NCBI RefSeq assembly: GCF_000813745.1
Contig: NZ_JWLC01000020.1
Coordinates: 1-64,000, forward strand
Direction of reading: 5' to 3'
Origin: Leisingera sp. ANG-M1
GTDB lineage: Bacteria; Pseudomonadota; Alphaproteobacteria; Rhodobacterales; Rhodobacteraceae
DNA: 64,000 bases
A program made the translations under genes and the position numbers. Positions 27,061 to 37,662 of this stretch are shown here, piece by piece. Each line of letters opens with the position of its first letter. Position 1 is the stretch's first letter. Under the pieces are notes generated by a model. That model did not search any database and was not told the DNA's origin. It was given only the letters and a program-made list of their open reading frames with translations.

Positions 27061-28167
27061 GTGACAGACACAACGACACCCATCGGCGACGAGAGGCTCA
27101 AGCAAGAGACCTTCTTTGCCAAACTCATGAAACGCCCGGAATTAGGGGCCATTGCCGGTGTCATCCTGGTTGTCGCCTTCTTCCTGGCCACTGCCGACAG
27201 CGCCATGTTCACCTTGTCGGGCATCATGAATTTCATGACCCCCGCCGCCCAGCTCGGCATCCTGGCGATCGGCGCCGCATTGCTGATGATCGGCGGCGAG
27301 TTCGACCTGTCGATCGGTTCGATGGTCGCCTTTGCCGGCCTGTTCTTCGGCGTCTGCGTGGTCACCTGGCAATTGCCGCTGATCCTGGCGATCCCGATGA
27401 CCTTTGTCTTCGCCGCCTGCGTCGGCGCGGTGAACGGCTCCATCGTGATCCGCACCGGCCTGCCCTCCTTCATCGTGACGCTCGCCTTCCTGTTCATCCT
27501 GCGCGGCCTCTCGCTGGTCGGACTGAAGCTCGCCACCAACGGCTCCACCCAGCTGCGCGGCGTGCGCGACGCGGTTGAGGGCGATTGGCTTGCCCCCATC
27601 TTCTCCGGCGATGCCTTCGAAGGGCTGTTTGCCGCCCTTGCCCAGGCCGGCCTCATCGACACCTTCAAAAGCGGCACCCCCAAGGTCCCCGGCATCCCGG
27701 TCGAGATCCTGTGGTTCGTCGCAATTGCCCTCCTGGCCACCTACGTGCTGCTGCGCACCCCCGCAGGCAACTGGATTTTCGCCACTGGCGGCGACTCCAA
27801 CGCAGCCACCAACTCCGGCGTGCCGGTGAACAAAGTGAAAATCTCGCTATTCATGCTGACCGCCTGCTGCGCCGCCCTGGTGGCCATCATCACCGTAATG
27901 GACGCAGGCTCCACCGATGCCCGACGCGGCTTCCAGAAAGAGTTCGAGGCGATCATCGCCGCAGTGATCGGCGGCTGCCTGCTGACCGGCGGCTACGGCT
28001 CGGCCATCGGTGCCTTCTTCGGCGCGATCATCTTCGGCATGGTGGTGATCGGCCTCACCTACACCGGATTTGACCAGGACTGGTTCCAGGTCTTCCTGGG
28101 CGGCATGCTGCTGATCGCCGTGCTGTTCAACAACGCCATCCGCAAGCGCGTGACAGGGGAGCGCTGA
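27061..28167 (+). CDS. sugar/inositol ABC transporter permease
   Basis: A 368-residue inner-membrane permease with about ten hydrophobic helices, of the FrcC/RbsC type: [42 protein letters not shown], and [27 protein letters not shown] near the C-terminus. I choose GTG at 27061 because GGGGAGG lies 8 bases upstream. The longer ATG frame at 26968 would start inside the preceding gene. It pairs with the ATPase that begins 1 base after its stop. Confidence 0.88.
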   Translation: MTDTTTPIGDERLKQETFFAKLMKRPELGAIAGVILVVAFFLATADSAMFTLSGIMNFMTPAAQLGILAIGAALLMIGGEFDLSIGSMVAFAGLFFGVCVVTWQLPLILAIPMTFVFAACVGAVNGSIVIRTGLPSFIVTLAFLFILRGLSLVGLKLATNGSTQLRGVRDAVEGDWLAPIFSGDAFEGLFAALAQAGLIDTFKSGTPKVPGIPVEILWFVAIALLATYVLLRTPAGNWIFATGGDSNAATNSGVPVNKVKISLFMLTACCAALVAIITVMDAGSTDARRGFQKEFEAIIAAVIGGCLLTGGYGSAIGAFFGAIIFGMVVIGLTYTGFDQDWFQVFLGGMLLIAVLFNNAIRKRVTGER

Positions 28168-28168
28168 G

Positions 28169-28987
28169 ATGACCCAAGACACCACTTTCCATCACGGCGA
28201 CGCCCCAAACGCCGCGCCGATCATCCAAATGACGGATATCGAGAAGCACTTCGGCAATATTATCGCGCTGGCCGGCGTCAGTTTTGATGTGGTGCCTGGC
28301 GAATGCCACTGCCTGCTGGGCGACAACGGCGCCGGTAAGTCCACTTTCATCAAGACGATGTCCGGCGTGCACAAACCCACCAAGGGCACCATCACCTTCG
28401 AGGGGCAGGAGATGAACTTCAACTCCCCCCGCGATGCAATGGAAGCAGGCATTGCCACCGTGTTCCAGGACCTGGCGATGATCCCGCTGATGAGCGTCAC
28501 CCGCAATTTCTTCATGGGCCGCGAACCCACCAAGGGCAGCGGCATCCTGAAACGCTTTGACGCCGAGCGCGCCAATGAGATCACCATGGAGGAGATGCGC
28601 AAGATGGGCATCAACCTCCGCGGCCCGGACCAGGCAGTCGGCACCCTGTCGGGCGGCGAACGCCAGACCGTGGCCATCGCCCGCGCCGTCTACTTCGGCG
28701 CCAAGGTGCTGATCCTGGACGAGCCCACCTCAGCGCTTGGCGTGCGTCAGACCTCCAACGTGCTGGCCACCATCGACCGGGTCCGCAAGCAAGGCGTCGG
28801 CGTGGTCTTCATCTCGCACAACGTCCGCCACGCGCTGGCGGTGGGGGACCGCTTCACGGTGCTGAACCGCGGCAAGACCCTGGGCACCGCCAAACGCGGC
28901 GAAATCACCCCGGAAGCGCTGCAGGACCTGATGGCCGGCGGCCAGGAGATGGCCCAGCTCGAAGGTTCGCTCGGCGGCACCATCTGA
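28169..28987 (+). CDS. sugar/inositol ABC transporter ATPase, single domain
   Basis: A 272-residue ATPase with one ABC domain: Walker [10 protein letters not shown], signature [15 protein letters not shown], Walker [12 protein letters not shown] and H-loop FISHN. The residue after the Walker B SAL is Gly rather than the usual Asp. In RbsA and IatA two ABC domains are fused in about 500 residues; here there is one, as in FrcA of the rhizobial fructose importer, so the working enzyme would be a homodimer. Confidence 0.9.
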   Translation: MTQDTTFHHGDAPNAAPIIQMTDIEKHFGNIIALAGVSFDVVPGECHCLLGDNGAGKSTFIKTMSGVHKPTKGTITFEGQEMNFNSPRDAMEAGIATVFQDLAMIPLMSVTRNFFMGREPTKGSGILKRFDAERANEITMEEMRKMGINLRGPDQAVGTLSGGERQTVAIARAVYFGAKVLILDEPTSALGVRQTSNVLATIDRVRKQGVGVVFISHNVRHALAVGDRFTVLNRGKTLGTAKRGEITPEALQDLMAGGQEMAQLEGSLGGTI

Positions 28988-29175
28988 ACGTTCGCACACA
29001 TAAGCCGGAAAGAAATGTCGCACCAGTTCAAAAGCTCACCGCCTGGCCGAAAGGCCGGGCCGCGCCGACCCGCCCCCGTCAAACCGGAGGTTTGCCTCCG
29101 GCAAAACGGGCGGCGCGATTGCGCCACCCCGCGGGTCTCTGCGGCCCTCACGGCCAAAATCAATTAGAGGCACCC
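28988..29175. repeat. intergenic hairpins and half of an inverted repeat pair
   Basis: This 188-base gap holds a CCGGAGG-TTTG-CCTCCGG hairpin at 29084-29101. It also holds, at 29120-29142, a 23-base sequence (starting TGCGCCACCCCG) whose exact reverse complement occurs at 35919-35941. Similarity extends to 31 bases with two mismatches. No gene is visible. The hairpin may separate the transporter genes from the catabolic genes. Confidence 0.6.
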
Positions 29176-30285
29176 ATGACCGCCCTGCCCCAACCCCCTT
29201 TAAACATCGCCCTGATCGGCACCGGCTTCATGGGCAAATGCCACGCCCTGGCCTGGCGCAATGTCGCCGCCGTCTTTGGCGGCGCGCATCCCAATCTGGA
29301 GCTGCTCTGCGATGCCAGCGAGGACGCCGCCAGCGCTTTTGCCGCCCAATTCGGCTTTGTCCGCAGCACCGCCAGCTGGCAAGAAGCGGTGACCGATCCG
29401 GGCATCGACGTGGTCTCGATCACCCTGCCCAACGGCATGCACCGTCCGGTGGCGGAGGCTGCGCTAAAGGCAGGCAAGCATGTCTGGCTGGAAAAGCCGA
29501 TGGCGCTGACCCTGGCAGACGCGGAAGCCATGGCCGCAACCGCCGCCGCTCACCCCAGTCAGGTGACCTTGCTGGGCTACAATTACCTGCGCTCCCCCGC
29601 CTTCCAGGCCGCCCGCGCCATGGTGCAGGCGGGCGAGATCGGCGACCCCGTCACCTTCCGCGGCGTCTATGACGAGGACTATTCCGCCGACCCGGACCTG
29701 CCCTGGTCCTGGCGCATGACCAAGGAGGCTGGCGGGCTGGGCGCCCTGGGCGATCTCGGCTGCCACCTGATCAGCCACATGCTGGACTTGATGGGGTCGG
29801 TCGAGGAACTCACCGGCCAGACCCAGATCGTGGTGCCCAACCGGCCTTCTCCGGACGGTCCCAAACTGGTCGAAAACGAAGACAGCGCCTTTGCCATGTT
29901 CCGCTTCGCCTCCGGCGCCCAGGGCTCCTTGGCCACCTCCCGCGTAGCGCGCGGCCGCAAATGCCGCCTGCAATGGGAGGTGCACGGCACTAAGGGCACG
30001 CTGGCATTCGACCAGGAAAACATGAATGAGCTCTGGGTCCACCGCGCAGGCGAAGCCGGTTTCACCCGCCACCTGACCGGCCCCGATCAGCCGGACTTTG
30101 CCGCTTTCTGCCCGGCCCCCGGCCACAACTTCGGCTTCAACGAGCAAAAGGTGGTCGAGGCCCGCGACCTGCTGAAGGCCATCGCAGGCAACGGCCCCGC
30201 GGCGCCGGATTTTGCCCGCGGCCTCATTATCGAACGCATCATCCACGGCATCGCTGCCTCAAAAGGGCAGCCGGTAAGGATCTGA
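29176..30285 (+). CDS. Gfo/Idh/MocA-family oxidoreductase, second inositol dehydrogenase-like enzyme
   Basis: A 369-residue NAD(P)-dependent dehydrogenase. The Rossmann motif is [16 protein letters not shown], the catalytic Lys is in LEKPMAL, and the downstream [21 protein letters not shown] is typical of the family. It probably oxidises a different inositol isomer or derivative from the iolG product, for example scyllo-inositol, which is inference. The ATG at 29176 follows AGAGG. It leads the iolC-D-E-B group with 5 bases before iolC. Confidence 0.85.
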   Translation: MTALPQPPLNIALIGTGFMGKCHALAWRNVAAVFGGAHPNLELLCDASEDAASAFAAQFGFVRSTASWQEAVTDPGIDVVSITLPNGMHRPVAEAALKAGKHVWLEKPMALTLADAEAMAATAAAHPSQVTLLGYNYLRSPAFQAARAMVQAGEIGDPVTFRGVYDEDYSADPDLPWSWRMTKEAGGLGALGDLGCHLISHMLDLMGSVEELTGQTQIVVPNRPSPDGPKLVENEDSAFAMFRFASGAQGSLATSRVARGRKCRLQWEVHGTKGTLAFDQENMNELWVHRAGEAGFTRHLTGPDQPDFAAFCPAPGHNFGFNEQKVVEARDLLKAIAGNGPAAPDFARGLIIERIIHGIAASKGQPVRI

Positions 30286-30290
30286 ACGCT

Positions 30291-32222
30291 ATGAGCAAAT
30301 CTCTGGACGTCATCACCATCGGCCGGGCCGGCGTCGACCTTTATGGCGCGCAGGTCGGCGGGCGGCTCGAAGACATGGGCAGCTTTGAGAAATACATCGG
30401 CGGCTCCCCCGCCAACATCGCCTGCGGCACGTCCCGGCTGGGCCTGAAAACCGGCCTGATCAGCCGCGTCGGAGACGAGCACATGGGCCGCTTCATCCGC
30501 GAGCAGCTGGCCCGCGAGGGCGTCGACACCCGCGGCGTTGCCACCGACCCCGAGCGCCTCACTGCGCTGGTGATCCTCGGCATCCGCGACCAGGAACGCT
30601 TCCCGCTGATCTTCTACCGCGAAAACTGCGCAGACATGGCGCTGAGCGAAACAGACATCGATGAGGCCCTGATCGCCGACACCCGCGCAGTGGTTGCCAC
30701 CGGCACCCACCTCAGCCACCCGCAGACCGAGGCGGCGGTGCTGAAGGCGCTGCAACTGGCCCGCAAACACGGCGCCCGCGCCGCGCTCGACATCGACTAC
30801 CGCCCCAACCTCTGGGGCGTTGCGGGCCACGGCGACGGCGAAAGCCGCTTTGTCGAAAGCCGCAAGGTCACCGACAAGCTGCTGTCGACGCTGCATCATT
30901 TCGACCTGATTGTCGGCACCGAGGAGGAATTCCACATCGCCGGCGGCGCCACCGATACGGTCACAGCCCTGCGCAAAGTCCGCGAAGCCTCAGACGCGGT
31001 GCTGGTCTGCAAGCGCGGCGCCCTGGGCGCGGTGGCCTTTGACGGCGCCATCCCGGACAGCCTGAACGATGGCCAGGCAGGCAAAGGCTTCCCGATCGAA
31101 GTCTTCAACGTGCTCGGCGCCGGTGACGGCTTTTTCTCCGGCCTGCTGAAAGGCTGGATGCAGGCCGAAGACCCCGCGGAAACCGACTGGCCAACCGCCC
31201 TGAAATACGCCAACGCCTGCGGTGCCTTTGCGGTGTCGCGCCACGGCTGCACCCCCGCCTACCCTTCCGCCGAGGAGCTGAAGTTCTTCCTGGAGCGCGG
31301 CATCACACAGCCGGACCTGCGCAACGACCCGGAACTGGAGCAGCTCCACTGGTCCACCACCCGCCAGCGCCGCACGGGCGGCGACTGGTCCGAGATGCGG
31401 GTCTTTGCCTTTGACCACCGGCTGCAGCTGGAGGAAATGGAAGGCTATACGCCGGCAAAAGGCAGCGCCTTCAAGGAATTGTGCCTGAAAGCCGCGCAAC
31501 AGGTGCAAGACCGCAAGCCCGGCTATGGCATCCTCTGCGACAACCGCATCGGCAAAGCAGCACTGCATGCGGCCTCCGGCTCCGGCCTGTGGATCGGGCG
31601 GCCCGCGGAATGGCCCGGCTCCCGCCCGCTGGCACTAGAGCCGGAACTGGGCCCCGACTTTGGCGGCCTCGTCGAATGGGCGCGGGAAAACGTGGTCAAG
31701 GTGCTGTGTTTCTGCCACCCGGACGACGATGCCGAGACCTGGCGGCAGCAGGAACAGACCGTCCTGCGCCTGTTCCACGCCGCCCGCCGTAACAATCTGG
31801 AACTGCTCTTGGAGGTGATCCCCTCCAAATGCGGCCCCGTCGATGACGACACCACCCCGCGGATCATTCAGCGTTTCTATGACCTTGGCGTCTACCCGGA
31901 CTGGTGGAAGCTGGAGCCGTTCAAGACAGAAACCGCCTGGGCCAATGCGGTCGCGGCCATTGAGCGCAACGACCGGCACACCCGCGGCATCGTGGTGCTG
32001 GGCCTGGACGCCCCGCAAGAGGAACTGGCCGCCAGTTTTGAGCGCGCCGCGCGGTTCGATCTGGTCAAGGGCTTCGCCGTCGGTCGCACCATTTTCGGCC
32101 AGGCCGCCCGCGACTGGCTGGCGGGCAACATCAGCGACGAGGAAGCGGTTCAGGTGATGGCCGCCAACTACGCACGGCTCTGCGGCGTCTGGGACGCGGC
32201 CCGCGCCACGGCAAAAGGATAA
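30291..32222 (+). CDS. iolC: 5-dehydro-2-deoxygluconokinase fused to DUF2090 aldolase-like domain
   Basis: A 643-residue fusion. Residues 1-330 are a PfkB-type kinase (GGSPANIACGTSRLGLKTG, then NVLGAGDGFFSGLLKGW with catalytic Asp279) that phosphorylates 5-dehydro-2-deoxy-D-gluconate. Residues from about 355 to 643 match the DUF2090 module (RVFAFDHRLQLEEME, then GYGILCDNRIG and GFAVGRTIFG), expected to act as the 2-deoxy-5-keto-6-phosphogluconate aldolase, the IolJ step. This fusion is known in other Proteobacteria and explains why no separate iolJ is present. Confidence 0.92.
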   Translation: MSKSLDVITIGRAGVDLYGAQVGGRLEDMGSFEKYIGGSPANIACGTSRLGLKTGLISRVGDEHMGRFIREQLAREGVDTRGVATDPERLTALVILGIRDQERFPLIFYRENCADMALSETDIDEALIADTRAVVATGTHLSHPQTEAAVLKALQLARKHGARAALDIDYRPNLWGVAGHGDGESRFVESRKVTDKLLSTLHHFDLIVGTEEEFHIAGGATDTVTALRKVREASDAVLVCKRGALGAVAFDGAIPDSLNDGQAGKGFPIEVFNVLGAGDGFFSGLLKGWMQAEDPAETDWPTALKYANACGAFAVSRHGCTPAYPSAEELKFFLERGITQPDLRNDPELEQLHWSTTRQRRTGGDWSEMRVFAFDHRLQLEEMEGYTPAKGSAFKELCLKAAQQVQDRKPGYGILCDNRIGKAALHAASGSGLWIGRPAEWPGSRPLALEPELGPDFGGLVEWARENVVKVLCFCHPDDDAETWRQQEQTVLRLFHAARRNNLELLLEVIPSKCGPVDDDTTPRIIQRFYDLGVYPDWWKLEPFKTETAWANAVAAIERNDRHTRGIVVLGLDAPQEELAASFERAARFDLVKGFAVGRTIFGQAARDWLAGNISDEEAVQVMAANYARLCGVWDAARATAKG

Positions 32223-32226
32223 TCAG

Positions 32227-34065
32227 ATGTCCACGATCAAACTGACAGCCGCGCAGGCCATGGTGAAATGGCTGAGCGTGCAGATGACCCCCGAAGGAGA
32301 GCGTTTCATCGACGGGATCTGGGCAATCTTCGGCCACGGCAATGTGGCGGGCCTCGGCGAGGCGCTGCAGCAGGCGGATGATGCCTTCCCTACCTGGCGT
32401 GGCCAGAACGAGCAGACCATGGCCCATGCCGCTATCGCCTATGCCAAGGCCTCGAAACGCACCCGGGCGCAAGCGGTGACCTCTTCGATCGGCCCCGGCG
32501 CCACCAACATGGTGACCGCAGCGGCGCTGGCGCATGTGAACCGGCTGCCCCTACTGCTGATCCCCGGCGACGTCTTCGCAAACCGCCGCCCCGACCCGGT
32601 GCTGCAGCAGGTGGAGGATTTCGCCGACGGCACTGTCTCGGCCAATGACTGCTTCCGCGCCGTGTCGCGCTACTTCGACCACATCACCCGGCCCGAACAG
32701 CTGCTGACCGCCCTGCCGCGGGCACTGCAGGTGATGACGAATCCGGCAGACTGCGGACCCGTCACCCTGTCCTTCTGCCAGGATGTGCAGGCCGAGGCCT
32801 ATGACTACCCCGAGGCTTTCTTTGAGCCCAAAGTCTGGCACATCCGCCGCCCGGCGCCCGATGCGCGCGAGCTGGCGGAAGTGGCAGAGCTGATCCGCAA
32901 GGCGCAGAACCCGGTGATCGTCTGCGGCGGCGGCGTGATCTACTCCCGGGCCGAGGAAGAGCTGGCAAGTTTCGCAACCCGGCACGGCATACCGGTGGTC
33001 GAGACCCAGGCCGGCAAATCGGCACTGGCACAAGCGCATGAGATGAACTTCGGCGCGGCGGGCGTGGACGGGTCGGCGGCCGCCAATTCACTTTGCAGCA
33101 CGGCTGATCTGGTGATCGGCGTTGGCACCCGTTTCCAGGATTTCACCACCGGCTCCTGGGCTTTGTTCCAGAATCCGGACCGCCGCATCGTCTCGATCAA
33201 CGTGGCCGCCTATGACGCCGCCAAACACGGCGCCGTTGCGCTGGTCTCGGACGCCAAAGTGGCATTGGAAGGCCTGAGCGCAGCGCTTGGATCGCACAAG
33301 GCGCCTGGTTTTGACGCACAGCCGCGGCTGGACTGGCTGGCCAAGGTCGATGCCCATTGCGCCGACCGCCACGGCGGCGAAGGCTATCTGCCGATGGATG
33401 CCGAGGTGATCGGCGCGGTGCAGCGCACCTCATCCAAGGCCACTGTGGCCATGTGCGCAGCCGGCACTATGCCCGGCGCGCTGAAACTGCTGTGGCAGGC
33501 GCCGAAAGGCGGCTATCACATGGAATACGGCTTCTCCTGCATGGGTTACGAGATTGCCGGCGCCATGGGGCTGAAACTGGCGCAGCCGGACCGCGACGTG
33601 ATCTGCTTTGTCGGCGACGGCTCTTACATGATGGCCAATTCCGAGCTGGCCACCGCGGTGATGCGCCGGGTGCCCTTCACCGTGGTGCTGACCGACAACC
33701 GCGGCTATGGCTGCATCAACCGGCTGCAGATGGGCACCGGCGGCGAGCAGTTCAACAATCTCTACAAAGACTGCCGCGTGGAAGCGCAGCCGCAGATCGA
33801 CTTTGCCGCCCATGCCGCCGCGATGGGCGCGCATGCAGTGAAGGCGCAGGATATTGCCGATCTCGAGGCGCAGCTGCTGGAAGCCAAGGGTGCAGAAATC
33901 CCCACGGTCATCGTGATCGAGACCGACCCGATGCAGGGGCCGGCCGAAGCAGGCGGCAGCTTTTGGTGGGACGTGGCGGTTCCGGAGACCAGCGCCAACG
34001 GCAAAGTCCAGGAAGCGCGGGCAGCCTATGACGCCGCGCAGACCCGCCAGAACCTGGTGAACTGA
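32227..34065 (+). CDS. iolD: 3D-(3,5/4)-trihydroxycyclohexane-1,2-dione acylhydrolase
   Basis: A 612-residue thiamine-diphosphate enzyme that hydrolytically opens the inositol ring after the IolE step. The N-terminal PYR domain includes [20 protein letters not shown]. The cofactor-binding motif of the C-terminal domain is [36 protein letters not shown]. Length and order fit IolD. It starts 4 bases after iolC. Confidence 0.93.
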   Translation: MSTIKLTAAQAMVKWLSVQMTPEGERFIDGIWAIFGHGNVAGLGEALQQADDAFPTWRGQNEQTMAHAAIAYAKASKRTRAQAVTSSIGPGATNMVTAAALAHVNRLPLLLIPGDVFANRRPDPVLQQVEDFADGTVSANDCFRAVSRYFDHITRPEQLLTALPRALQVMTNPADCGPVTLSFCQDVQAEAYDYPEAFFEPKVWHIRRPAPDARELAEVAELIRKAQNPVIVCGGGVIYSRAEEELASFATRHGIPVVETQAGKSALAQAHEMNFGAAGVDGSAAANSLCSTADLVIGVGTRFQDFTTGSWALFQNPDRRIVSINVAAYDAAKHGAVALVSDAKVALEGLSAALGSHKAPGFDAQPRLDWLAKVDAHCADRHGGEGYLPMDAEVIGAVQRTSSKATVAMCAAGTMPGALKLLWQAPKGGYHMEYGFSCMGYEIAGAMGLKLAQPDRDVICFVGDGSYMMANSELATAVMRRVPFTVVLTDNRGYGCINRLQMGTGGEQFNNLYKDCRVEAQPQIDFAAHAAAMGAHAVKAQDIADLEAQLLEAKGAEIPTVIVIETDPMQGPAEAGGSFWWDVAVPETSANGKVQEARAAYDAAQTRQNLVN

Positions 34066-34074
34066 GACAAGGAA

Positions 34075-34097
34075 GCGGGGGCCTCGCCGGCCCCCGC
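34075..34097 (+). other. stem-loop between iolD and iolE
   Basis: GCGGGGGCC and GGCCCCCGC pair perfectly around TCGCC, without a T tract. It may mark an mRNA processing or stabilising point inside the iol transcript. A weaker GCCGG/CCGGC hairpin follows at about 34115. Confidence 0.55.
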
Positions 34098-34166
34098 ACC
34101 CCCGCGCCAGAGAGCCGGTGGGCCCTCCGGCACCTCCCAACCTACGACCACGAAGGACACGCGAAG

Positions 34167-35063
34167 ATGATCCAGTTCGGCACCAACCCGATTGCCTGGG
34201 CCAATGACGACGACCAGACCCTGGGCGCCCATATCCCAACCGCGCAGATCCTGGCGGAAGCGGCAGAGATCGGCTTTGACGGCATCGAGAACGGCCACCG
34301 CTGGCCGGATGATCCGCAAGCGCTGAAAGAACTTCTGGGCAGCCATGGGCTCGCCTTCATCTCCGGCTGGCATTCGCTGAACCTGCTGACCCGTTCGATG
34401 GACGAAGAAAAGGCCGCTATCCAGCCGCATCTGGACAAGCTCAAGCACAACGGCTGCAAGGTCTGCATCGTCTGCGAAACCTCCAACTCAGTGCAGGGGC
34501 TGGACGTGCCGGTCAATGATGCGCCGGTGCTGAGCAGTGATGAAATGGCGTCCTTTGGCGACAGGGTGGAGGAGCTTGCGCAATACTGCGCGGGTCAGGG
34601 CATCGCGCTGGTCTATCACCACCACATGGGCACCGTGGTTGAAACGCCGCAAGAGATCGATGCCTTCATGGCGGCCAGCGGCCCCGCCACCCGGCTACTT
34701 TTCGATGCTGGACACGCCTATTTCGGCAGCAACGGCTCCGATCCGGCAGCAATCCTGCGCAAATACGCCAACCGGGTCAGCCATTTCCACGCCAAAAACG
34801 TCCGCCCCCAGGTGATGGCTGAGGTGCGCAGATCCGGCCTGTCGTTCATGGACGGCGTGCGGGCAGGCGTCTTCACGGTGCCGGGCGACCCGGAAGGCGG
34901 CGTAGACTTTGCGCCGCTGCTGCAGATCCTGAAAGACAGCGGCTACCAGGGCTGGATCGTCATCGAGGCCGAGCAGGACCCCGATGTCCGCAACCCCTTC
35001 GAATACCAGAGCCTTGGCCTGAAGACCCTGAAAACCCTGGCACAGGAGTTGGAACTGGCATGA
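34167..35063 (+). CDS. iolE: 2-keto-myo-inositol (inosose) dehydratase
   Basis: A 298-residue TIM-barrel protein of the xylose-isomerase-like superfamily that dehydrates scyllo-inosose to the diketone used by IolD. Recognisable segments are [13 protein letters not shown] at the N-terminus, [48 protein letters not shown] and [11 protein letters not shown], which hold the metal-binding Glu, Asp and His residues. It overlaps iolB by ATGA (35060-35063). Confidence 0.93.
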   Translation: MIQFGTNPIAWANDDDQTLGAHIPTAQILAEAAEIGFDGIENGHRWPDDPQALKELLGSHGLAFISGWHSLNLLTRSMDEEKAAIQPHLDKLKHNGCKVCIVCETSNSVQGLDVPVNDAPVLSSDEMASFGDRVEELAQYCAGQGIALVYHHHMGTVVETPQEIDAFMAASGPATRLLFDAGHAYFGSNGSDPAAILRKYANRVSHFHAKNVRPQVMAEVRRSGLSFMDGVRAGVFTVPGDPEGGVDFAPLLQILKDSGYQGWIVIEAEQDPDVRNPFEYQSLGLKTLKTLAQELELA

Positions 35064-35866
35064 GCACACTGCTGCGCAAACCCTTCGGCACCCACGGCAA
35101 GGTGCATGAGATCACACCCGCCTCGGCCGGCTGGCGTTATGTCGGCTTTTCCCTCTACCGCCTGCGCCCCGGCGAAACCGCGGAAGAAGCCACCGGCGGC
35201 CGCGAGGTGATCCTGGTGATGGTCGAGGGCAAAGCCGCCCTCACCGCTGCCGGGCAGGACTGGGGCATCTTGGGCGAGCGGATGAGCGTCTTTGAAAAGA
35301 CCCCGCCGCATTGCCTCTATGTCCCCAATGGCGAGACCTGGCAGGCCACCGCAGAAACCGACTGCACCATCGCGGTCTGCTCCGCCCCGGGTAAATCCGG
35401 CCACCAGGCCCGCCGCATCGGCCCGGACGGCATTACTCTCACCAAACGCGGCAAGGGGGTGAACACCCGCTATATCAACAACATCGCGATGGAGAACGAG
35501 GATTATTGCGACAGCCTCTTGGTGACCGAGGTCTTCACGCCCAATGGCCACTGGTCCTCTTACCCCAGTCACCGCCACGACGAAGACGACTTCCCGCGTA
35601 TCACCTATCTGGAAGAGACCTATTACCACCGCCTGAACCCGGCCGGCGGCTTTGGTCTCCAGCGGGTCTATACCGATGACGGCGAGCTGGACGAGACCAT
35701 GGCGGTGAAAGACGGCGACGTGGTGCTGGTGCCGCGCGGCCACCACCCCTGCGGCGCGCCCTACGGGTTCGAGATGTATTACCTCAACGTCATGGCCGGT
35801 CCGCGCCGCAACTGGCGTTTCGTTCCGGCCCCCGAGGTCGAATGGATCATGGAGCGGGACGCTTAG
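35060..35866 (+). CDS. iolB: 5-deoxy-glucuronate isomerase
   Basis: A 268-residue bicupin. The motif [24 protein letters not shown] in the second half holds the metal ligands of IolB, and [27 protein letters not shown] is a family signature. It isomerises 5-deoxy-D-glucuronate to the IolC substrate. Translation is coupled to iolE. Confidence 0.94.
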   Translation: MSTLLRKPFGTHGKVHEITPASAGWRYVGFSLYRLRPGETAEEATGGREVILVMVEGKAALTAAGQDWGILGERMSVFEKTPPHCLYVPNGETWQATAETDCTIAVCSAPGKSGHQARRIGPDGITLTKRGKGVNTRYINNIAMENEDYCDSLLVTEVFTPNGHWSSYPSHRHDEDDFPRITYLEETYYHRLNPAGGFGLQRVYTDDGELDETMAVKDGDVVLVPRGHHPCGAPYGFEMYYLNVMAGPRRNWRFVPAPEVEWIMERDA

Positions 35867-36003
35867 GACCGCCCAAAGGAACCGAGAAACGCCGCCAAGT
35901 ACCGTTGCGCTAAGGGCTGCAGAGACCCGCGGGGTGGCGCAGCCCGGCCAGCAGCCGGGCAGGTGGCTTTTGATATGCCTGGCGAAACTCCGGAGAAAAC
36001 AAA
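35867..36003. repeat. intergenic region with second inverted-repeat copy
   Basis: The 23 bases at 35919-35941 are the exact reverse complement of 29120-29142. A GCCCGG-CCAGCAG-CCGGGC hairpin follows at about 35942-35960. CTCCGGAG near 35990 provides the ribosome binding site of the next gene. The two inverted copies bracket the dehydrogenase-iolC-D-E-B block. Confidence 0.6.
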
Positions 36004-36786
36004 ATGACACACACCTTCCAGCTGGCCGCCTGCGCCGAGATGCTGTGGCAGGACCGTCCCATCGACTGGCGCGCCGCCCGCCTCCGGGAAATGGGCTTTG
36101 GCGTCGGCCTGTGGAACTGGCCGGACCACGATCTGGCCGCGCTGGAGAAAACCGGCGCCGATTTCACCATCATGAACGGCTACCTGGCCGGCCGCCTGGC
36201 CGATGACGAGGGCGCCGAGGAACTGCTGCAGTCAGCCCGGGAAACCGCGCAAGTAGGCAAGCGGCTTGGCGTGGACCGGCTGAACCTGCATGGCACTGGC
36301 CTCGGCAACGGCGGCCTGCCCGTCACCCCATGCGAAACCGTCACCGGCACCATGTGGCTGAAGGCCCGCGACACCCTCGCGCGCATCGCTGACATGGCGG
36401 AAGAGGAAGGCGTCACTTTCACCCTGGAAAACCTCAACCTGCCCGTGGATCACCCCGGCGTGCCCTTCGCCCGCGCCGAAGACACGCTGGCGCTGGTTTC
36501 GGCCGTGGACCACCCGCGCCTGCGCCTGAACCTCGACCTCTACCACGCCCAGATCGGCGAGGGGAACCTGATCGAACTGTGCCGCGCCTGCCTGCCCTGG
36601 ATCGGCGAAATCCAGGTGGCCGACGTGCCCGGCCGCTGCGAACCGGGCACCGGCGAGATCAACTATCCCGGCATTGCCCGGGCGCTGAAAGACATGGGCT
36701 ACCGCGGGCCGGTCGGCATTGAAGCCTTTGCCGCAGCAGACCCGGAAGCGGCGCTGGACGCCTTCCGCACCGCCTTTACGGTCTAA
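36004..36786 (+). CDS. hydroxypyruvate isomerase-like TIM-barrel protein
   Basis: A 260-residue xylose-isomerase-like TIM barrel. The segment GEIQVADVPGRCEPGTGEINYPGIARAL matches the hydroxypyruvate isomerase (Hyi/OtnI) hallmark, with Cys where most members have His (RHEPGTGEINY). Other family marks are FTLENLN and LRLNLDLYHAQIGEGNL. At the end of an iol operon it could isomerise an inosose or a downstream keto sugar, as IolI does, so the name by homology may not give the real substrate. The next feature is a bidirectional terminator. Confidence 0.78.
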   Translation: MTHTFQLAACAEMLWQDRPIDWRAARLREMGFGVGLWNWPDHDLAALEKTGADFTIMNGYLAGRLADDEGAEELLQSARETAQVGKRLGVDRLNLHGTGLGNGGLPVTPCETVTGTMWLKARDTLARIADMAEEEGVTFTLENLNLPVDHPGVPFARAEDTLALVSAVDHPRLRLNLDLYHAQIGEGNLIELCRACLPWIGEIQVADVPGRCEPGTGEINYPGIARALKDMGYRGPVGIEAFAAADPEAALDAFRTAFTV

Positions 36787-36796
36787 CCTTGTAACA

Positions 36797-36826
36797 CCCG
36801 GCGCCATCCAGAAAACAGGCGCCGGG
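36797..36826. terminator. bidirectional hairpin terminator
   Basis: CCCGGCGCC and GGCGCCGGG form a perfect 9-bp stem around 12 bases, between the converging iol and Ehu-type operons. There is no long T tract, so its strength is uncertain. Confidence 0.6.
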
Positions 36827-36840
36827 CCGCCACAGACGCA

Positions 36841-37662
36841 TCAATTCGCTTCCAGCACCGCATTCAGGAACTGCTGGGTACGCTCCCGCTGCGGGTTCTC
36901 GAACAGTTCCGACGGGGCCGCCTGCTCCTCGATCGCGCCGTTGAAGAAGAAACACACCCGGTCCGAGATGTCCTTGGCAAAGCCCATCTGGTGGGTGACC
37001 ATCAGCATCGTCAGGCTATGGGCATCGACCAGCTTGCGGATCACATTGGTCACCTCGCCGATCACTTCCGGATCCAGCGCCGAGGTCACCTCGTCAAACA
37101 GCATCACCTTGGGCCGCATCGCCAGCGCCCGGGCAATCGCCACCCGCTGCTGCTGGCCGCCCGACAGCCGCGACGGGTACTGGTCGCGCTTGTCGGCCAT
37201 CCCCACCATGTCGAGCAGCTCCAGCGACCGCGCCTCCGCCTTCTTGCGCGGCATGCCCAGCACCTGCACCGGACCTTCGATGCAATTCTGCAAGGCGGTC
37301 ATATGCGGAAACAGGTTGAAGTGCTGGAAACACATGCCGATCTTCGAGCGGATGCGGCGGATATGGGCGGGGCTCGCGGGCACCAGAACGCCGTTCTTCT
37401 CCATATGGGTCAGCGGCTCGCCATCCACATAGATCACACCGCCGTTGATCGTTTCCAGCGTCATCAGCATCCGCAGCACCGTGGTCTTGCCGGAGCCGGA
37501 GGGCCCGATGATCGTCACCATCTCGCCCATGTCGATGTCGAGATTGAGGTTATCCAGAACCGTCAGCGCGCCATAGCTTTTGCGCACGTTCTGAAACCGC
37601 ACCATCGGAATGTTGTCCCCCTCCAGTTGCAGGGGGTATTGGCTCATATCTTCGGTCATCAC
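36841..37662 (-). CDS. ehuA: Ehu/polar amino acid-type ABC transporter ATPase
   Basis: A 273-residue ATPase of the polar-amino-acid uptake family: Walker A IIGPSGSGKTTVLRMLMTLE, Q-loop and NLFPHM, signature LSGGQQQRVAIARALAM, Walker B VMLFDEVTSALDPE and H-loop MVTHQM. The VLRxLMTLE and NLFPHM details match EhuA of ectoine/hydroxyectoine importers. The Walker B is unusual in having DEV instead of DEP; the catalytic Glu is kept. It is the last gene of a binding protein-permease-permease-ATPase operon and abuts the permease stop. Ligand identity is not proved, since no ectoine-degradation genes lie nearby. Confidence 0.8.
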   Translation of the reverse strand: MMTEDMSQYPLQLEGDNIPMVRFQNVRKSYGALTVLDNLNLDIDMGEMVTIIGPSGSGKTTVLRMLMTLETINGGVIYVDGEPLTHMEKNGVLVPASPAHIRRIRSKIGMCFQHFNLFPHMTALQNCIEGPVQVLGMPRKKAEARSLELLDMVGMADKRDQYPSRLSGGQQQRVAIARALAMRPKVMLFDEVTSALDPEVIGEVTNVIRKLVDAHSLTMLMVTHQMGFAKDISDRVCFFFNGAIEEQAAPSELFENPQRERTQQFLNAVLEAN

